A stretch of 64,000 nucleotides of DNA from Acetivibrio alkalicellulosi (GTDB lineage Bacteria > Bacillota > Clostridia > Acetivibrionales > Acetivibrionaceae): assembly GCA_008125075.1 (NCBI GenBank), contig VLTH01000001.1:166881-230880 (forward strand), in the 5' to 3' direction. The notes below the pieces were generated by a model that was not told the origin of the DNA, made no database searches, and was given only the letters and a program-made list of their open reading frames with translations. Position numbers and translations under genes: made by a program. Below are positions 53,891 to 63,009 of the stretch, piece by piece (the first letter of the stretch is position 1; every line of letters begins with the position of its first letter).

Positions 53891-54010
53891 CTATTCGTCA
53901 TCTGTAAAGGTCTTCTTTTGTTTGTTTTTCATACTTTTGAAAAATGAAATTTTTATAGCCCCGATAACAATTACACCAATACCTACTAAAATCCAATGCC
54001 ACCATTCCAT
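53891..54010 (-). CDS. Microprotein with one membrane helix, 39 residues, first gene of the TetR/ABC operon
   Basis: It opens MEWWHWILVGIGVIVIGAIK and ends in a Lys-rich tail (KNKQKKTFTDDE). GGAGGTCTTATT provides a good RBS 8 bases before the ATG. It is expected to sit in the membrane with the tail in the cytoplasm. Twelve bases separate its stop from the TetR start. Small single-helix proteins next to exporters often act as subunits or modulators; that is inference here. Confidence 0.65.
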   Translation of the reverse strand: MEWWHWILVGIGVIVIGAIKISFFKSMKNKQKKTFTDDE

Positions 54011-54040
54011 AATAAGACCTCCGTTATAATAAATTAACAG

Positions 54041-54058
54041 CTAGACCACGCGGTCTAG
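54041..54058 (-). promoter_or_regulatory. TetR operator palindrome
   Basis: CTAGACCACGCGGTCTAG is an 18-bp palindrome with a 4-base asymmetric centre, followed by a third half-site (ACCATCTAG). It lies 31 bases upstream of the first codon of the operon. Confidence 0.7.
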
Positions 54059-54403
54059 ACCATCTAGTTTAATCATACTACAGATTGATGATATTGTCAA
54101 TATATAACTTTAATTTAGATGTATTTAGTGAATGTGAAGAAAAATATGCACCCAGTGATCGGGGGGGGGCGCGTAACAAATTTAACAATCCTATTCATCT
54201 AAATCTAGGCCACAGAAAGTGAACACACATGTCAGGTTAATTCTATATTCTACAGGGATCATCAACTAATATATCCGCTGGTATTAAAGTGAACAATGCT
54301 TAAAAAGAGGTATTGCTATTATACAAAAAAATAAAAAAACATGGTGATTTTTCATCTAGTATGATATAATAAGAATATCTTATATTTGATATATCATCAA
54401 ATA
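54059..54403. other. Intergenic region with homopolymer run and promoter
   Basis: A G9 run at about 54160-54170 and, at 54363-54369, ATATAAT as the -10 of the surface protein gene. No coding frame is supported. Confidence 0.45.
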
Positions 54404-54473
54404 ATTCAAAATTCAAAATTCAAAATTCAAAATTCAAAATTCAAAATTCAAAATTCAAAATTTAAAATTTAAA
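54404..54473 (+). repeat. 7-bp tandem repeat in the 5' leader of a surface protein gene
   Basis: ATTCAAA occurs eight times in a row (54404-54459), then ATTTAAA twice (54460-54473). It lies between the -10 TATAAT and the RBS AAAGGAAG. Slipped-strand changes here would alter the leader length by 7 bases per copy. Confidence 0.9.
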
Positions 54474-54492
54474 ACAGAAAGGAAGAATTAAA

Positions 54493-56187
54493 ATGAAAAA
54501 AAGACTGTTATCTGCTTTATTGCTATTTGTATTAATTTTTAACACTTTTGCGATATCTGTTTCTGCTGAGGTTTCCGTAAGCGTCAGCATAGTAGAAGCA
54601 AGACCTGGCGAAAATATTACTGCCACATTCTCCAATGTTTCAGGAGAAAATGCTTGGATTGGTTTTTTCAAATCAGATAGTACTAACAGAGAATATATAT
54701 CATATTCCTATTTAAAATCTTTAAACGGTACTTACACAGTAGAGGCACCGAAGGAACTTGGTACATACAATTTCCGGATTTTTACCGATGCAGGTTATGA
54801 CAAAAAGGTGGGAACATCATCCACTATTACAGTTGTACAATATGCCCCTAAAATTACTACTGAAAAAAATGTTTATCTGACTCAGGAGGAAATAGTTGTT
54901 AGCTACTCAGATGCTCCCATTTTTGATACTGCCTGGATTGGTTTTTTTAAAGTTGGAGATACAGACAGAGGATATATACAATTTGAGTATTTAAAAGACA
55001 AGACATCTGGAACATATACTATAGAAGCACCTTTGGAAAAAGGTCAGTATGATTTTCGTATTTTTCTGGATGCTGGATACACTCTTGTAGGAAGGAGCCA
55101 AACTATAACTGTTGAAGATCACCAACCTTCTATTGCTATATCACATACAAAGGTACCCCCTGGATATAAAGTTACAGCAACATACACAAATGGACAGCCT
55201 CTTGATGCTGCTTGGATAGGATTTTACAAAAAAGAAAGTGATAACCGTTCATACATCTCACACCAATATACTAAAGGAAATACCAGTGGAATTTATGAAA
55301 TTTCTGCTCCTAATACTAGTGGTGAATATGAATTCAGAATTTTCAGGGATGGAGGTTATTACATATTAGGTAAAAGTGGAACACTCACAGTAGGAGACTT
55401 TGAACCAACACCTGCAGACAATTCTTCTGATTCTCCATCATTGGTAACTCCAGATCCTACTTTATCCACTCCAGCTCCTACCGCAACATCTATTACTTCT
55501 GATGTAATAAACTTAGGTGTGCGTATACAGTGGGATACCGTATCTGGTATTGGATACAGGGTATACCGTTCAGCATCAGTTAATGAGTTAGGAATTTCAA
55601 TAACAGATTTTTATATAACTACTACAACATTTATTGATGTTAATGTACAGCCAGATACACGATATTATTATACTGTAAAGCTTGTTATAAGCGAAGCAGA
55701 TCCCTTTAGAGGAATAGATGAAAAGCTTGGAGAAATCATAGGTGCTTTTTCAATTAAAACAGGAGCAGATACCGATAGCTCATCTATACCAAGGAGCTTT
55801 ATAATACTTCAGATTGATAATCCCTATATGATTGTTGACGGCAAAAGTGAAGAAGTTGACCCTGGAAGGGATACTTCTCCTACAATTATCTCCAGCCGTT
55901 CAATGGTTCCCATCCGTGCTATAGTTGAAGCAATGGGGGGGGTTGTAGGATGGGATCCCGACGAAAGGAAAATTACACTTGAAACCAAGGACAATAATGT
56001 TGAAATGTGGCTTGGCAAATCCAACATACTGGTTAATGGTGTTGAAAGCCAAATGGATGTTGCTCCTGTGGTTGTTAACGGGCGAACATTGGTTCCTATA
56101 CGTTTTGCTTCTGAAAATCTGGGTGCTAAAGTAGACTGGATTAATTCTACAAGAGAAGTTGTAATTGCTTATAGCGATATAAGATAA
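54493..56187 (+). CDS. Secreted surface protein: three Ig-like repeats, FN3-like domain and C-terminal copper-amine-oxidase-type stalk domain
   Basis: Signal peptide MKKRLLSALLLFVLIFNTFA with the cleavage region VSA. Three homologous units of about 95 residues follow, each with AWIGFF/AWIGFY, then a Gly-Tyr-Thr/Tyr-Glu strand and FRIF-D-GGY / DAGY. A Pro/Thr/Ser linker (about 310-335) leads to an FN3-like domain with IQWDTVSGIGYRVYRSASVN and DTRYYYTVKL. The end is a stalk domain with MVPIRAIVEAMGG, GRTLVPIRFASENLG and VDWINSTREVVIAY. Such domains hold proteins at the cell wall. Length 564. No enzyme motif is seen, so adhesion or a structural role is likely. Expression may vary through the 7-bp repeat in its leader. 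Confidence 0.88.
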   Translation: MKKRLLSALLLFVLIFNTFAISVSAEVSVSVSIVEARPGENITATFSNVSGENAWIGFFKSDSTNREYISYSYLKSLNGTYTVEAPKELGTYNFRIFTDAGYDKKVGTSSTITVVQYAPKITTEKNVYLTQEEIVVSYSDAPIFDTAWIGFFKVGDTDRGYIQFEYLKDKTSGTYTIEAPLEKGQYDFRIFLDAGYTLVGRSQTITVEDHQPSIAISHTKVPPGYKVTATYTNGQPLDAAWIGFYKKESDNRSYISHQYTKGNTSGIYEISAPNTSGEYEFRIFRDGGYYILGKSGTLTVGDFEPTPADNSSDSPSLVTPDPTLSTPAPTATSITSDVINLGVRIQWDTVSGIGYRVYRSASVNELGISITDFYITTTTFIDVNVQPDTRYYYTVKLVISEADPFRGIDEKLGEIIGAFSIKTGADTDSSSIPRSFIILQIDNPYMIVDGKSEEVDPGRDTSPTIISSRSMVPIRAIVEAMGGVVGWDPDERKITLETKDNNVEMWLGKSNILVNGVESQMDVAPVVVNGRTLVPIRFASENLGAKVDWINSTREVVIAYSDIR

Positions 56188-56227
56188 TCTAAATAAATTT
56201 ACAAATAAAATTGCACCAGTATGGTAT

Positions 56228-56269
56228 AAGGGAACACTAACATAATTATGTTAGTGTTCCCTTATTTTT
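56228..56269 (+). terminator. Strong hairpin terminator
   Basis: AAGGGAACACTAACAT and ATGTTAGTGTTCCCTT form a perfect 16-bp stem with an AATT loop, followed by ATTTTT. It lies 40 bases after the surface protein stop. Confidence 0.95.
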
Positions 56270-56383
56270 GTTATAAAATCTATTTAAGCAACTACTAAAA
56301 AGAAAGCACCTTGCTATATCAACAAGTATGTGTGTTGTTTTGCACAATCACAAGATATTACTTAAGCATTATTACTTCCACTC

Positions 56384-57202
56384 TTAGTGTTTATTAATCA
56401 TGTATTTTTCCAGTATGGGATAGGTGTAAAAATTGGTTATAAATCCAATGGTGCTTAAAGTAATAAAGGGAAACAATATAACCGCCATAACAGGAAAGAG
56501 CAGAAAAGGTATTGCCGAAAGAGCAAAACACAAAATTAAAATTCCTACATTGGGAAAGAACTTTACCATTGAAAAAATGAATGCATTTTTGTAGATGTGT
56601 TTTACAGAAAGATTGAAAGTTACAAGCAAAGGATAAATATATAAATGCATCATATAAAAAAATAGAGAAAGCAATCCAATGAAATACAAAGATACTAATG
56701 CTAAAAAACTGTTAATATGTTCACTTGTGCAAATATAAATATTAACAAATATAATAAGTATAACAATAAAATCAATTAGGGATATTATCATGCTTTGCTT
56801 GAAGTTTTTTAGGGCATGTTCTTTGAAATCTGAAAAAATAAAAGCATATTCTTGCCTGGAATAGTTTCTTAGAACATATGTAAAACCAGCTTGGGCAGGC
56901 CCTGTTGTAATTAACGGAATGCTTGAAAATACTGCGCTAAAAGTAAAGAACATAATAAGGGTAAAATACATTTCTCCTGTAAAAATGCTTTGAAAAGTAC
57001 CATGAAAGATTAAAAATAAAACAGTAGTTAATAATAAAGCTGGTATATTGAACAAAGAAAAGAGCATGTTCAGTTTTACAAGATTCCCAAATTTCCTTAT
57101 ATATAGTATCATAAACATAATTACTCTAGGTTTTGAAGGCTCATTTTTTGGCACTCCAGGACCAGGTTTGCTATAATTAATAAAACTAAATAAACTCCCC
57201 AT
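56384..57202 (-). CDS. YesL-like (DUF624) membrane protein
   Basis: I choose the ATG ending at 57202 (GAAGGGGAAAA just upstream) over the longer frame from 57235. The 272-residue protein has six hydrophobic helices and the DUF624 signature LITTGPAQAGFTYVLRNYSR, then AFIFSDFKEHA. DUF624 proteins are often found beside carbohydrate ABC transporters; their role is not known. No transporter is next to this one. Confidence 0.8.
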   Translation of the reverse strand: MGSLFSFINYSKPGPGVPKNEPSKPRVIMFMILYIRKFGNLVKLNMLFSLFNIPALLLTTVLFLIFHGTFQSIFTGEMYFTLIMFFTFSAVFSSIPLITTGPAQAGFTYVLRNYSRQEYAFIFSDFKEHALKNFKQSMIISLIDFIVILIIFVNIYICTSEHINSFLALVSLYFIGLLSLFFYMMHLYIYPLLVTFNLSVKHIYKNAFIFSMVKFFPNVGILILCFALSAIPFLLFPVMAVILFPFITLSTIGFITNFYTYPILEKYMINKH

Positions 57203-57417
57203 ATGTTTTCCCCTTCTAAATTCTATAATTATCATAATTTAAGTACATATTACTATATTTAACGTATCGAAGCAAGGGGGCGGTTTTTACTTCCAAGGGC
57301 TGGAAGTAAAACTAATATTTATTCAATAAAATCTTGGGCATCGAGCGCCAACCCTTTAATAATATATGGGTGAATATTTTTCATATATGCATCCATTTCA
57401 TATTTCTGTTGCTAGAC
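57203..57417. other. Intergenic, no gene seen
   Basis: Promoter region of the YesL-like gene. CTTCCAAGGGCTGGAAG at about 57291-57307 is a small hairpin. A frame from 57366 overlaps the 117-bp element and has no family, so I do not call it. Confidence 0.4.
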
Positions 57418-57534
57418 AGCATATCGCAGCGGAAGCTGCAATCAAAGTAGTAAGTTCCGCTGCGACAAACAGAGGAACTATATCTTCTAAAAAGTTTGCT
57501 AAAAAAGCAAACTTTTTGAGAAGAATAGTATATA
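57418..57534 (-). repeat. 117-bp element, right copy of the inverted pair
   Basis: Reverse complement of 50664-50780 with only a few changes. Unlike the left copy it does not lie between converging genes, so termination is not its obvious purpose here. The pair brackets 6.6 kb holding the TetR/ABC operon, the surface protein and the YesL-like gene. Confidence 0.85.
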
Positions 57535-57649
57535 ACAGAAGTTCAAAAATAAAAGAATCCTTTATATAATAAACATGATTGCTGGAACTTTTCTAGATTA
57601 AATACGTCATAGTATATAACTATAAATTTAAATTAAGAGGTGATTTTGT

Positions 57650-60130
57650 ATGAAAAAAGTATTGAGCATTATTAGCCTGGTGACTCTTCTTATATTATTA
57701 ACAACACCTTTTCATATGTCCTTTGCAGAAGAAAAAACCTTAGAGGATAGACTAAAAGGTTCGGTTGTGTTGTACATAGGTAGTTCACAAGCTATTGTTA
57801 ATAATGTAGAAAAACAGGTTGACCCATCTAATTATCAGGTTAAGCCTTATATAAAAGACGGCAGGACACTGGTGCCTGTGAGATTTATTTCAGAAAATAT
57901 GGGTGCTGATGTGCAATGGGAGGCTTCAACATCGACTGTTATAGTTACTATGGATAAAAAGGTGGTAAAACTTGTTATTGGAAGTAAAACCATGAAAGTT
58001 GGTAATAAGGATATTGAGCTTGACGTGGCTCCTGAAATATCTGAGGACAGGACATACCTGCCATTAAGAAGCCTTGTTGAAGCTTTAGGGAAGAAGGTTT
58101 TTTATGATAGAGGGCTTATAATAATAGGAGATAAAGATGAGCCATTTGACAAGGAAGTTGAGAAAGGTTTAATTGACCAGATAATTGCAAGGGTAAATGA
58201 CCTTCCAACAGTAGGTTCATATGAGACATTGAAAAACCTTATTGAAAACAGTGGTTATTCTATAAGTTATGGCAGAGGTAATCTTACATTTGATGCAATG
58301 GAAGCTGACATGGCTACAAATTCCATAGCAGAGGAAGCTCCAAGTGCAGCAATGACTTCAAGAGAAAAGGAATCTTCTTTATCACAGTCAGAAAGTTCTA
58401 GTGCAGGAGCTGACGATTATTCAACTACAAATGTACAGGTTCAAGGAGTGGATGAAGCTGATGTTGTAAAGACTGATGGCAAATTTATATATCAGGTAAA
58501 TAAAAACCGTATAATTATCGCAAGGGCTTATCCATATGAACAGATGAAAATAGAAGGTATGCTGAAATTTGAGGATGATAATTTTTCTCCTTTAGAAATT
58601 TATATTGATGAAAATTATTTAGTAGTTATAGGTACTTACTATGACTATTCCACTAGTTCAAAACTAACCTTTGATGATAATAGAATTAGTATACTTCCTT
58701 ACTACAACAGCAGGTCTACTGTAAAAGCTATTGTTTTTGATATAAGTAACAAATCGGATATAACAAAATTAAGAGAAGTTGAAATAGAAGGAAACTATAT
58801 ATCATCAAGAAAAATAGGTTCTATTTTATATCTTATAGCAAATAAGCACGCTGGAGGCTATTATGTAGAGGACAAGATGGAATTTAAGGCACCAGAGTAT
58901 AGGGACACTCTAATAAGTGATGAATATGCAAACATAGATTACTCTGATATTAAGTACTTTCCGGATTTTGTGGAGCCACAATACTTGATGATTGCTGCTT
59001 TTGACATTAAAAGTGATGATAAGGCAAACATTAATACCTATCTTGGATCAGGACATAACATATATGCTTCCAGTCAAAATCTTTACGTTGCAGTATCAAA
59101 TTTTAATTTTAATCATAGAATTATGCCAATAGGCATGCCTGAGGAGGAAATCAGCGTACCTCTAGACGAAGCAGCATCAGCTATTATGCCAGAACCATTT
59201 ATTATATCTGAGGACAATAGAACTACTACTGTTTATAAATTTTCACTTAATAAAAGTGATGTGACATATCTTAGCAAGGGAGAGGTTCCCGGAACAATAC
59301 TAAACCAGTTTTCAATGGATGAAAGTAATGGCTTTTTCCGTATAGCTACAACCGTTGGAGATATGTGGGGATGGGGAGATAATATCTCTAGAAATAATGT
59401 ATATATACTTGATGATACAATGCATATTACAGGAAAAATTGAAAACATAGCTCCAGGCGAGAGAATTTATTCAGTGAGATTTATGGGGGACAGAGGATAT
59501 GTAGTAACTTTCCGAGAAGTAGATCCATTTTTTGTGATTGATCTTAAGGATCCTCAAAATCCAATGATATTGGGTGAATTAAAAATACCAGGCTTTAGTG
59601 ATTACTTACACCCATATGATGAGAATCATATTATGGGGTTTGGTAAGGACACTGTTGAAATGAGTAATGGTGTTTTTGTTAGTGGTATGAAATTAGCCCT
59701 ATTTGATGTGACTGATGTGAGTAATCCCATTCAGAAGTTCTCTGAGATAATAGGTGGAAGAGGAACTGATTCAGAACTTTTAAGAAACCACAGGGCACTT
59801 TTATTTTCAAAGGAGAAAAATCTTCTTGCATTTCCTGTAACGGTTGTAGAAGAAGATGAGTTTTTCACAAGAAGATACAAAGGTCCTGACTTTCAGGGAG
59901 CATATGTGTATAATATTGATATAGAAAATGGTTTTGTATTGAGGGGTAAAATAACTCATCTTTCTAAGGAGGATTACTCAAAAGATGATTACTATTATTA
60001 TTCTTATGACAAATACATTGAAAGGTTACTATATATAGATGATACTCTTTATACTCTTTCTAAAGGGATGATAATGGCTAATGGTCTGGAAAAATTAGAA
60101 GAACGAAACAAGTTGATTATTCCAGAATAA
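57650..60130 (+). CDS. Secreted protein with stalk domain and C-terminal beta-propeller (PF09826 type)
   Basis: Signal peptide (MKKVLSIISLVTLLILLTTP). An N-terminal copper-amine-oxidase-like stalk domain at about 38-165 reads DGRTLVPVRFISENMGADVQ, then MKVGNKDIELDVAP and DRTYLPLRSLVEALG. A Ser/Glu-rich linker leads into a 560-residue beta-propeller that opens TTNVQVQGVDEADVVKTDGK and holds repeats such as IYIDENYLVVIGTY and RGYVVTFREVDPFFVIDLKD. This is the family of exported propellers called beta-propeller domain (PF09826) with no known enzyme activity. Length 826; RBS AAGAGGTG. Two terminator-like hairpins follow. Confidence 0.9.
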   Translation: MKKVLSIISLVTLLILLTTPFHMSFAEEKTLEDRLKGSVVLYIGSSQAIVNNVEKQVDPSNYQVKPYIKDGRTLVPVRFISENMGADVQWEASTSTVIVTMDKKVVKLVIGSKTMKVGNKDIELDVAPEISEDRTYLPLRSLVEALGKKVFYDRGLIIIGDKDEPFDKEVEKGLIDQIIARVNDLPTVGSYETLKNLIENSGYSISYGRGNLTFDAMEADMATNSIAEEAPSAAMTSREKESSLSQSESSSAGADDYSTTNVQVQGVDEADVVKTDGKFIYQVNKNRIIIARAYPYEQMKIEGMLKFEDDNFSPLEIYIDENYLVVIGTYYDYSTSSKLTFDDNRISILPYYNSRSTVKAIVFDISNKSDITKLREVEIEGNYISSRKIGSILYLIANKHAGGYYVEDKMEFKAPEYRDTLISDEYANIDYSDIKYFPDFVEPQYLMIAAFDIKSDDKANINTYLGSGHNIYASSQNLYVAVSNFNFNHRIMPIGMPEEEISVPLDEAASAIMPEPFIISEDNRTTTVYKFSLNKSDVTYLSKGEVPGTILNQFSMDESNGFFRIATTVGDMWGWGDNISRNNVYILDDTMHITGKIENIAPGERIYSVRFMGDRGYVVTFREVDPFFVIDLKDPQNPMILGELKIPGFSDYLHPYDENHIMGFGKDTVEMSNGVFVSGMKLALFDVTDVSNPIQKFSEIIGGRGTDSELLRNHRALLFSKEKNLLAFPVTVVEEDEFFTRRYKGPDFQGAYVYNIDIENGFVLRGKITHLSKEDYSKDDYYYYSYDKYIERLLYIDDTLYTLSKGMIMANGLEKLEERNKLIIPE

Positions 60131-60162
60131 TGAGTAAGGAATGCCTTAGAAATAAATTCGTA

Positions 60163-60213
60163 TTCTCAAGGACAAAATCCCGATGTTTTAACGGGTTTTG
60201 GACGATGAGAATC
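60163..60213 (+). terminator. Long hairpin after the propeller gene
   Basis: ATTCTCAAGGACAAAATCCCG pairs with CGGGTTTTGGACGATGAGAAT with three mismatches. There is no T-run immediately after, so it may be a processing or partial termination structure; the arms are given by position 60163-60182 and 60194-60213. Confidence 0.55.
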
Positions 60214-60290
60214 GGATGTTATTTCTTAGCCATTACTAACCTAAAATACAGAGTTAATTAAGATTAAAATTAATACTTTTCATTTTATAA

Positions 60291-60322
60291 AGCAGAAAGG
60301 GCCAACCTTTCTGCTTTTTTGG
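60291..60322 (+). terminator. Rho-independent terminator
   Basis: AGCAGAAAGG-GCCAA-CCTTTCTGCT followed by TTTTT; a clear terminator 160 bases after the propeller gene and before the sigma factor leader. Confidence 0.9.
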
Positions 60323-60427
60323 GGTGCATATTATTTTTATTCACATTTGTTACATGCACTCGCTTTTTTGTCAGGGGTGCAACTTTTTTGCGTCATCATT
60401 CGTTTTATGGGTAATGGAGGTGAACAA

Positions 60428-60541
60428 ATGCAGGAGGAATTAAGAAAGAGTAAAACTTTTACACAGATTGTTGAGAAATATTCTGATATGGTTACAAGGC
60501 TATGCCTTCTTAGGCTACAAAATTATACTGATGCAGAGGAC
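60428..60541 (+). pseudogene. ECF sigma factor gene, 5' part, interrupted by an IS21-family element
   Basis: The ATG at 60428 follows GGAGGTG. The 38 codons end ...LLRLQNYTDAED, the start of sigma region 2. The frame then enters the IS (LKMSR, stop). If the IS and one copy of the 5-bp duplication are removed, reading continues in frame at 63457 with CYQNVFLKLLKS, giving the normal DAEDCYQNVF motif and a 167-residue sigma factor. As it stands, the gene cannot make a functional protein. Confidence 0.92.
60537..60541 (+). repeat. Target-site duplication, left (AGGAC)
   Basis: AGGAC here and at 63452-63456 flank the insertion. Five bases is within the 4-8 known for IS21. Confidence 0.85.
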
Positions 60542-60601
60542 TTGAAAATGTCAAGATAAAAATGCACATTTTTTATAATATAAAAGTGCACAATTATTAT
60601 A

Positions 60602-61372
60602 TTATCTTTTTCCAGTTGAATCAGGTGTCTCTGAGATATCAATTTTATCTTTAATCCTGTAAGATGTTCCCTTGATTTTTATAATATGTGAATGATGAAT
60701 AAGTCTATCTAATAAAGCATTAGCTATTACTGGATCTGAAAATACTTCCCCCCATTTACTGAACATTTGATTAGTGGTAATTATTGTTGAATTTTTTTCG
60801 TATCGTTTTGCAATTAGCTGAAATAAAAGGTTTGCACCTTGTTTGTCAATTGGAAGGTATCCTATTTCGTCGATTATTAAAATCTTATATTTTGCGTAAT
60901 GCTTTAATTTAGCCTCTAGCCTGTTTTCTGAGTGAGCCTTGTTCAATTGAGTAATAAGATCATGGCATGAAATAAAGTATGTTATATAGCGTTTTTTAGC
61001 AGCTACAATGCCCAATGAAACTGCTAGGTGAGTCTTTCCTACTCCAGAGTTGCCATAAAACAAAATGTTTTCTTTGTTTTCTAAAAACCTTAATGTTGCT
61101 AAGTCATATATTTGTTTTTTATTTATTGATGGCTGATAATCAAAATTAAAATCTTCCAGCCCTTTTTCAAAAGGAAATGCAGAGACTGCCACCTGTATCT
61201 TTGAAGCCCTTTCGTTTTTAAATTCTATTTCTTTTTCTGTTAAATCAAGCATAGCATCTACAAATGGAATATCCTTAGATGCTATTGTTTCAAGATAATT
61301 GGGTAAATAATTCCTTATTTTATCCAGTTTTAAAAACTCAAGATTATTTAACAATTTATTATAGTTTGACAT
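60602..61372 (-). CDS. istB: IS21 helper ATPase IstB
   Basis: The 256-residue DnaA/AAA+-like ATPase has Walker A FYGNSGVGKTHLAVSLG, Walker B ILIIDEIGYLP and the sensor region STIITTNQMFSKWGEVF. IstB binds target DNA and helps the IstA transposase choose and bend it. The length is typical, and no defect is seen. It lies 389 bases downstream of istA, whereas in most IS21 elements the two genes touch or overlap. Confidence 0.95.
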   Translation of the reverse strand: MSNYNKLLNNLEFLKLDKIRNYLPNYLETIASKDIPFVDAMLDLTEKEIEFKNERASKIQVAVSAFPFEKGLEDFNFDYQPSINKKQIYDLATLRFLENKENILFYGNSGVGKTHLAVSLGIVAAKKRYITYFISCHDLITQLNKAHSENRLEAKLKHYAKYKILIIDEIGYLPIDKQGANLLFQLIAKRYEKNSTIITTNQMFSKWGEVFSDPVIANALLDRLIHHSHIIKIKGTSYRIKDKIDISETPDSTGKR

Positions 61373-61761
61373 ATAACACCTCTTAATTATTTATTTTAGG
61401 CCTAATAAAACCGTTTATTACAATATTTCTAGTGGATTATACGATTCCCATATATATTAATAATACTGGAATTTTTGATTAAAATGGTGTATCATTAGAA
61501 TGCTTGTTGGGGGATAGGGCTATGCTGGAGAGCAACCCGAGCACCTTCAAGCTTCTATAAGGCTGACGGAGAGACGCACAAGTTGCGTCTCTCTCCATGT
61601 CAGCCTATAGAATGAAAGCGTTAAACTCCGGGGTTTGGGGCAGAGCCCCATTTTAATGATTTTACCTTTAATATTTTTACAAAAGATCTACAAGATAAAA
61701 AAAATATTAGAAATCATCTGAACTATAATTGCAAAATACTTTAGCTTATGTTGGATATATC
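61373..61761 (-). ncRNA. Structured spacer between istA and istB, candidate non-coding RNA
   Basis: No coding frame. GGCTGACGGAGAGACGCA pairs with TGCGTCTCTCTCCATGTCAG (61561-61605) in a very stable hairpin with a small bulge. At 61636-61650 TGGGG-CAGAG-CCCCA forms a second hairpin. The stretch is clearly richer in G+C than its surroundings. It could be a transcript processing element, a regulator of istB expression or a second small inserted element. Confidence 0.45.
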
Positions 61762-62970
61762 TTAATTTAAAATAATATCCATTCTCCTTAGATTATTTTC
61801 TACAAAGTCTTCTACAGAGCTTTCATCCCAGCCTTTTAGAGCGTCTGATTTAAGAATTTCAATCGCATGGTCTTTCTTGTAGTTAAAAAGCTTTTCTGAT
61901 TTTGGATGACTTGCTATTAAATCTTCTGTATAATATATATTGATAGTATCTTCTACTTCATAGGCATTGACATACTTACCTATAAACCTTGTTGGCACAG
62001 AGTATTTTTGTCCTTTATAGTTAATCATGGAATCTTTATATACCTTATACTCTTTTTCGTGGTGGAAATAAGAGAGAAGAATATCCATTATTGGCAAAGG
62101 GGCTAAATACTCTTTTTCTTCTTTAAATCTATCAAATGGCATTTCGTTTGTTGCTTGAGATATCTCATTGTTAATATCATTATTGAAGTCTTCTACTATT
62201 CTTTCTAGTTCTTCAAATGTATCAAATTCTCCATTATATACCTTTAATCTATCTACAAGTTTTGCCAAAGTTTCCACCTTTCCCTTGGTTTTGGCTCTAT
62301 ATGCCCTACACGTTAATACTTCAAAACCCGAATCTTGTGCAAATGCTTTGAATGTATCATTTATTACAACATTCTTAAATGTTGATTTATGTCTGTCAAT
62401 AACTGTTTTCATATTATCAAAAAGTATTTCATGTGGTATCCCTTGAAAGTATCTGAAGGCTTCAAACATGCATTCAAATAGGGTTTTCTGCCTTTTATCA
62501 GATGTTAATTTCGTAAACTTCAATCTGGAGTATCCAAGAACTATCAAAAAAATATTAATAACAAATGTTTCGCCCTTACGATTAATCATAGTTAACTTTT
62601 CTTTCCAATCAACTTGTGCCTGTAACCCTGGAGTCGTCTCAAATCTGATAGTTGCTTTATTACCCTCCTCATTCTTGTGTTTTTTTACAAAATTATTGAC
62701 TGTTAAATATCCTCCTGCATATCCTTTTTTCTGTATGAATTTGAATACAGCCATCGATGATGCTCCATAGGTATCAACTTTTTCTTGAATGATACTTTTA
62801 AATTCATCAAGTATTGATGAATATTCACGTTTTGTAACTTTTGTTTCAACATCGTTAAGATAGCGATCAACAGTTCTTCTATTACAACCAAACCTTCTTG
62901 CAAGTTCACTTTTATTCAACAATCCATTCCCCCTTAATTTGTTAACTTGATTTAATACATCTTTCCTCAT
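61762..62970 (-). CDS. istA: IS21 transposase IstA
   Basis: The 402-residue protein has an N-terminal HTH (LLNKSELARRFGCNRRTVDR), the DDE catalytic core with QVDWKE, EILFDNMKT and AKTKGKVETL, and a C-terminal beta-rich domain (NYKGQKYSVPTRFIGKYVN). It cuts and joins the IS ends to the target. The length and all three acidic residues look intact, so the element may be active. Confidence 0.95.
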   Translation of the reverse strand: MRKDVLNQVNKLRGNGLLNKSELARRFGCNRRTVDRYLNDVETKVTKREYSSILDEFKSIIQEKVDTYGASSMAVFKFIQKKGYAGGYLTVNNFVKKHKNEEGNKATIRFETTPGLQAQVDWKEKLTMINRKGETFVINIFLIVLGYSRLKFTKLTSDKRQKTLFECMFEAFRYFQGIPHEILFDNMKTVIDRHKSTFKNVVINDTFKAFAQDSGFEVLTCRAYRAKTKGKVETLAKLVDRLKVYNGEFDTFEELERIVEDFNNDINNEISQATNEMPFDRFKEEKEYLAPLPIMDILLSYFHHEKEYKVYKDSMINYKGQKYSVPTRFIGKYVNAYEVEDTINIYYTEDLIASHPKSEKLFNYKKDHAIEILKSDALKGWDESSVEDFVENNLRRMDIILN

Positions 62971-63009
62971 TTTGTACCCCTTTCTTATCTAAGAATAGGT
63001 ACAATTATA

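Noticed and set aside
54160..54175. G9 run as a phase-variable tract
   Set aside because: It lies more than 100 bases from any coding start and outside the promoter of the nearest gene, so no effect on expression is evident.
57366..57569. 67-residue plus-strand frame
   Set aside because: It is read through the 117-bp inverted element and its hairpin, with no RBS and no family.
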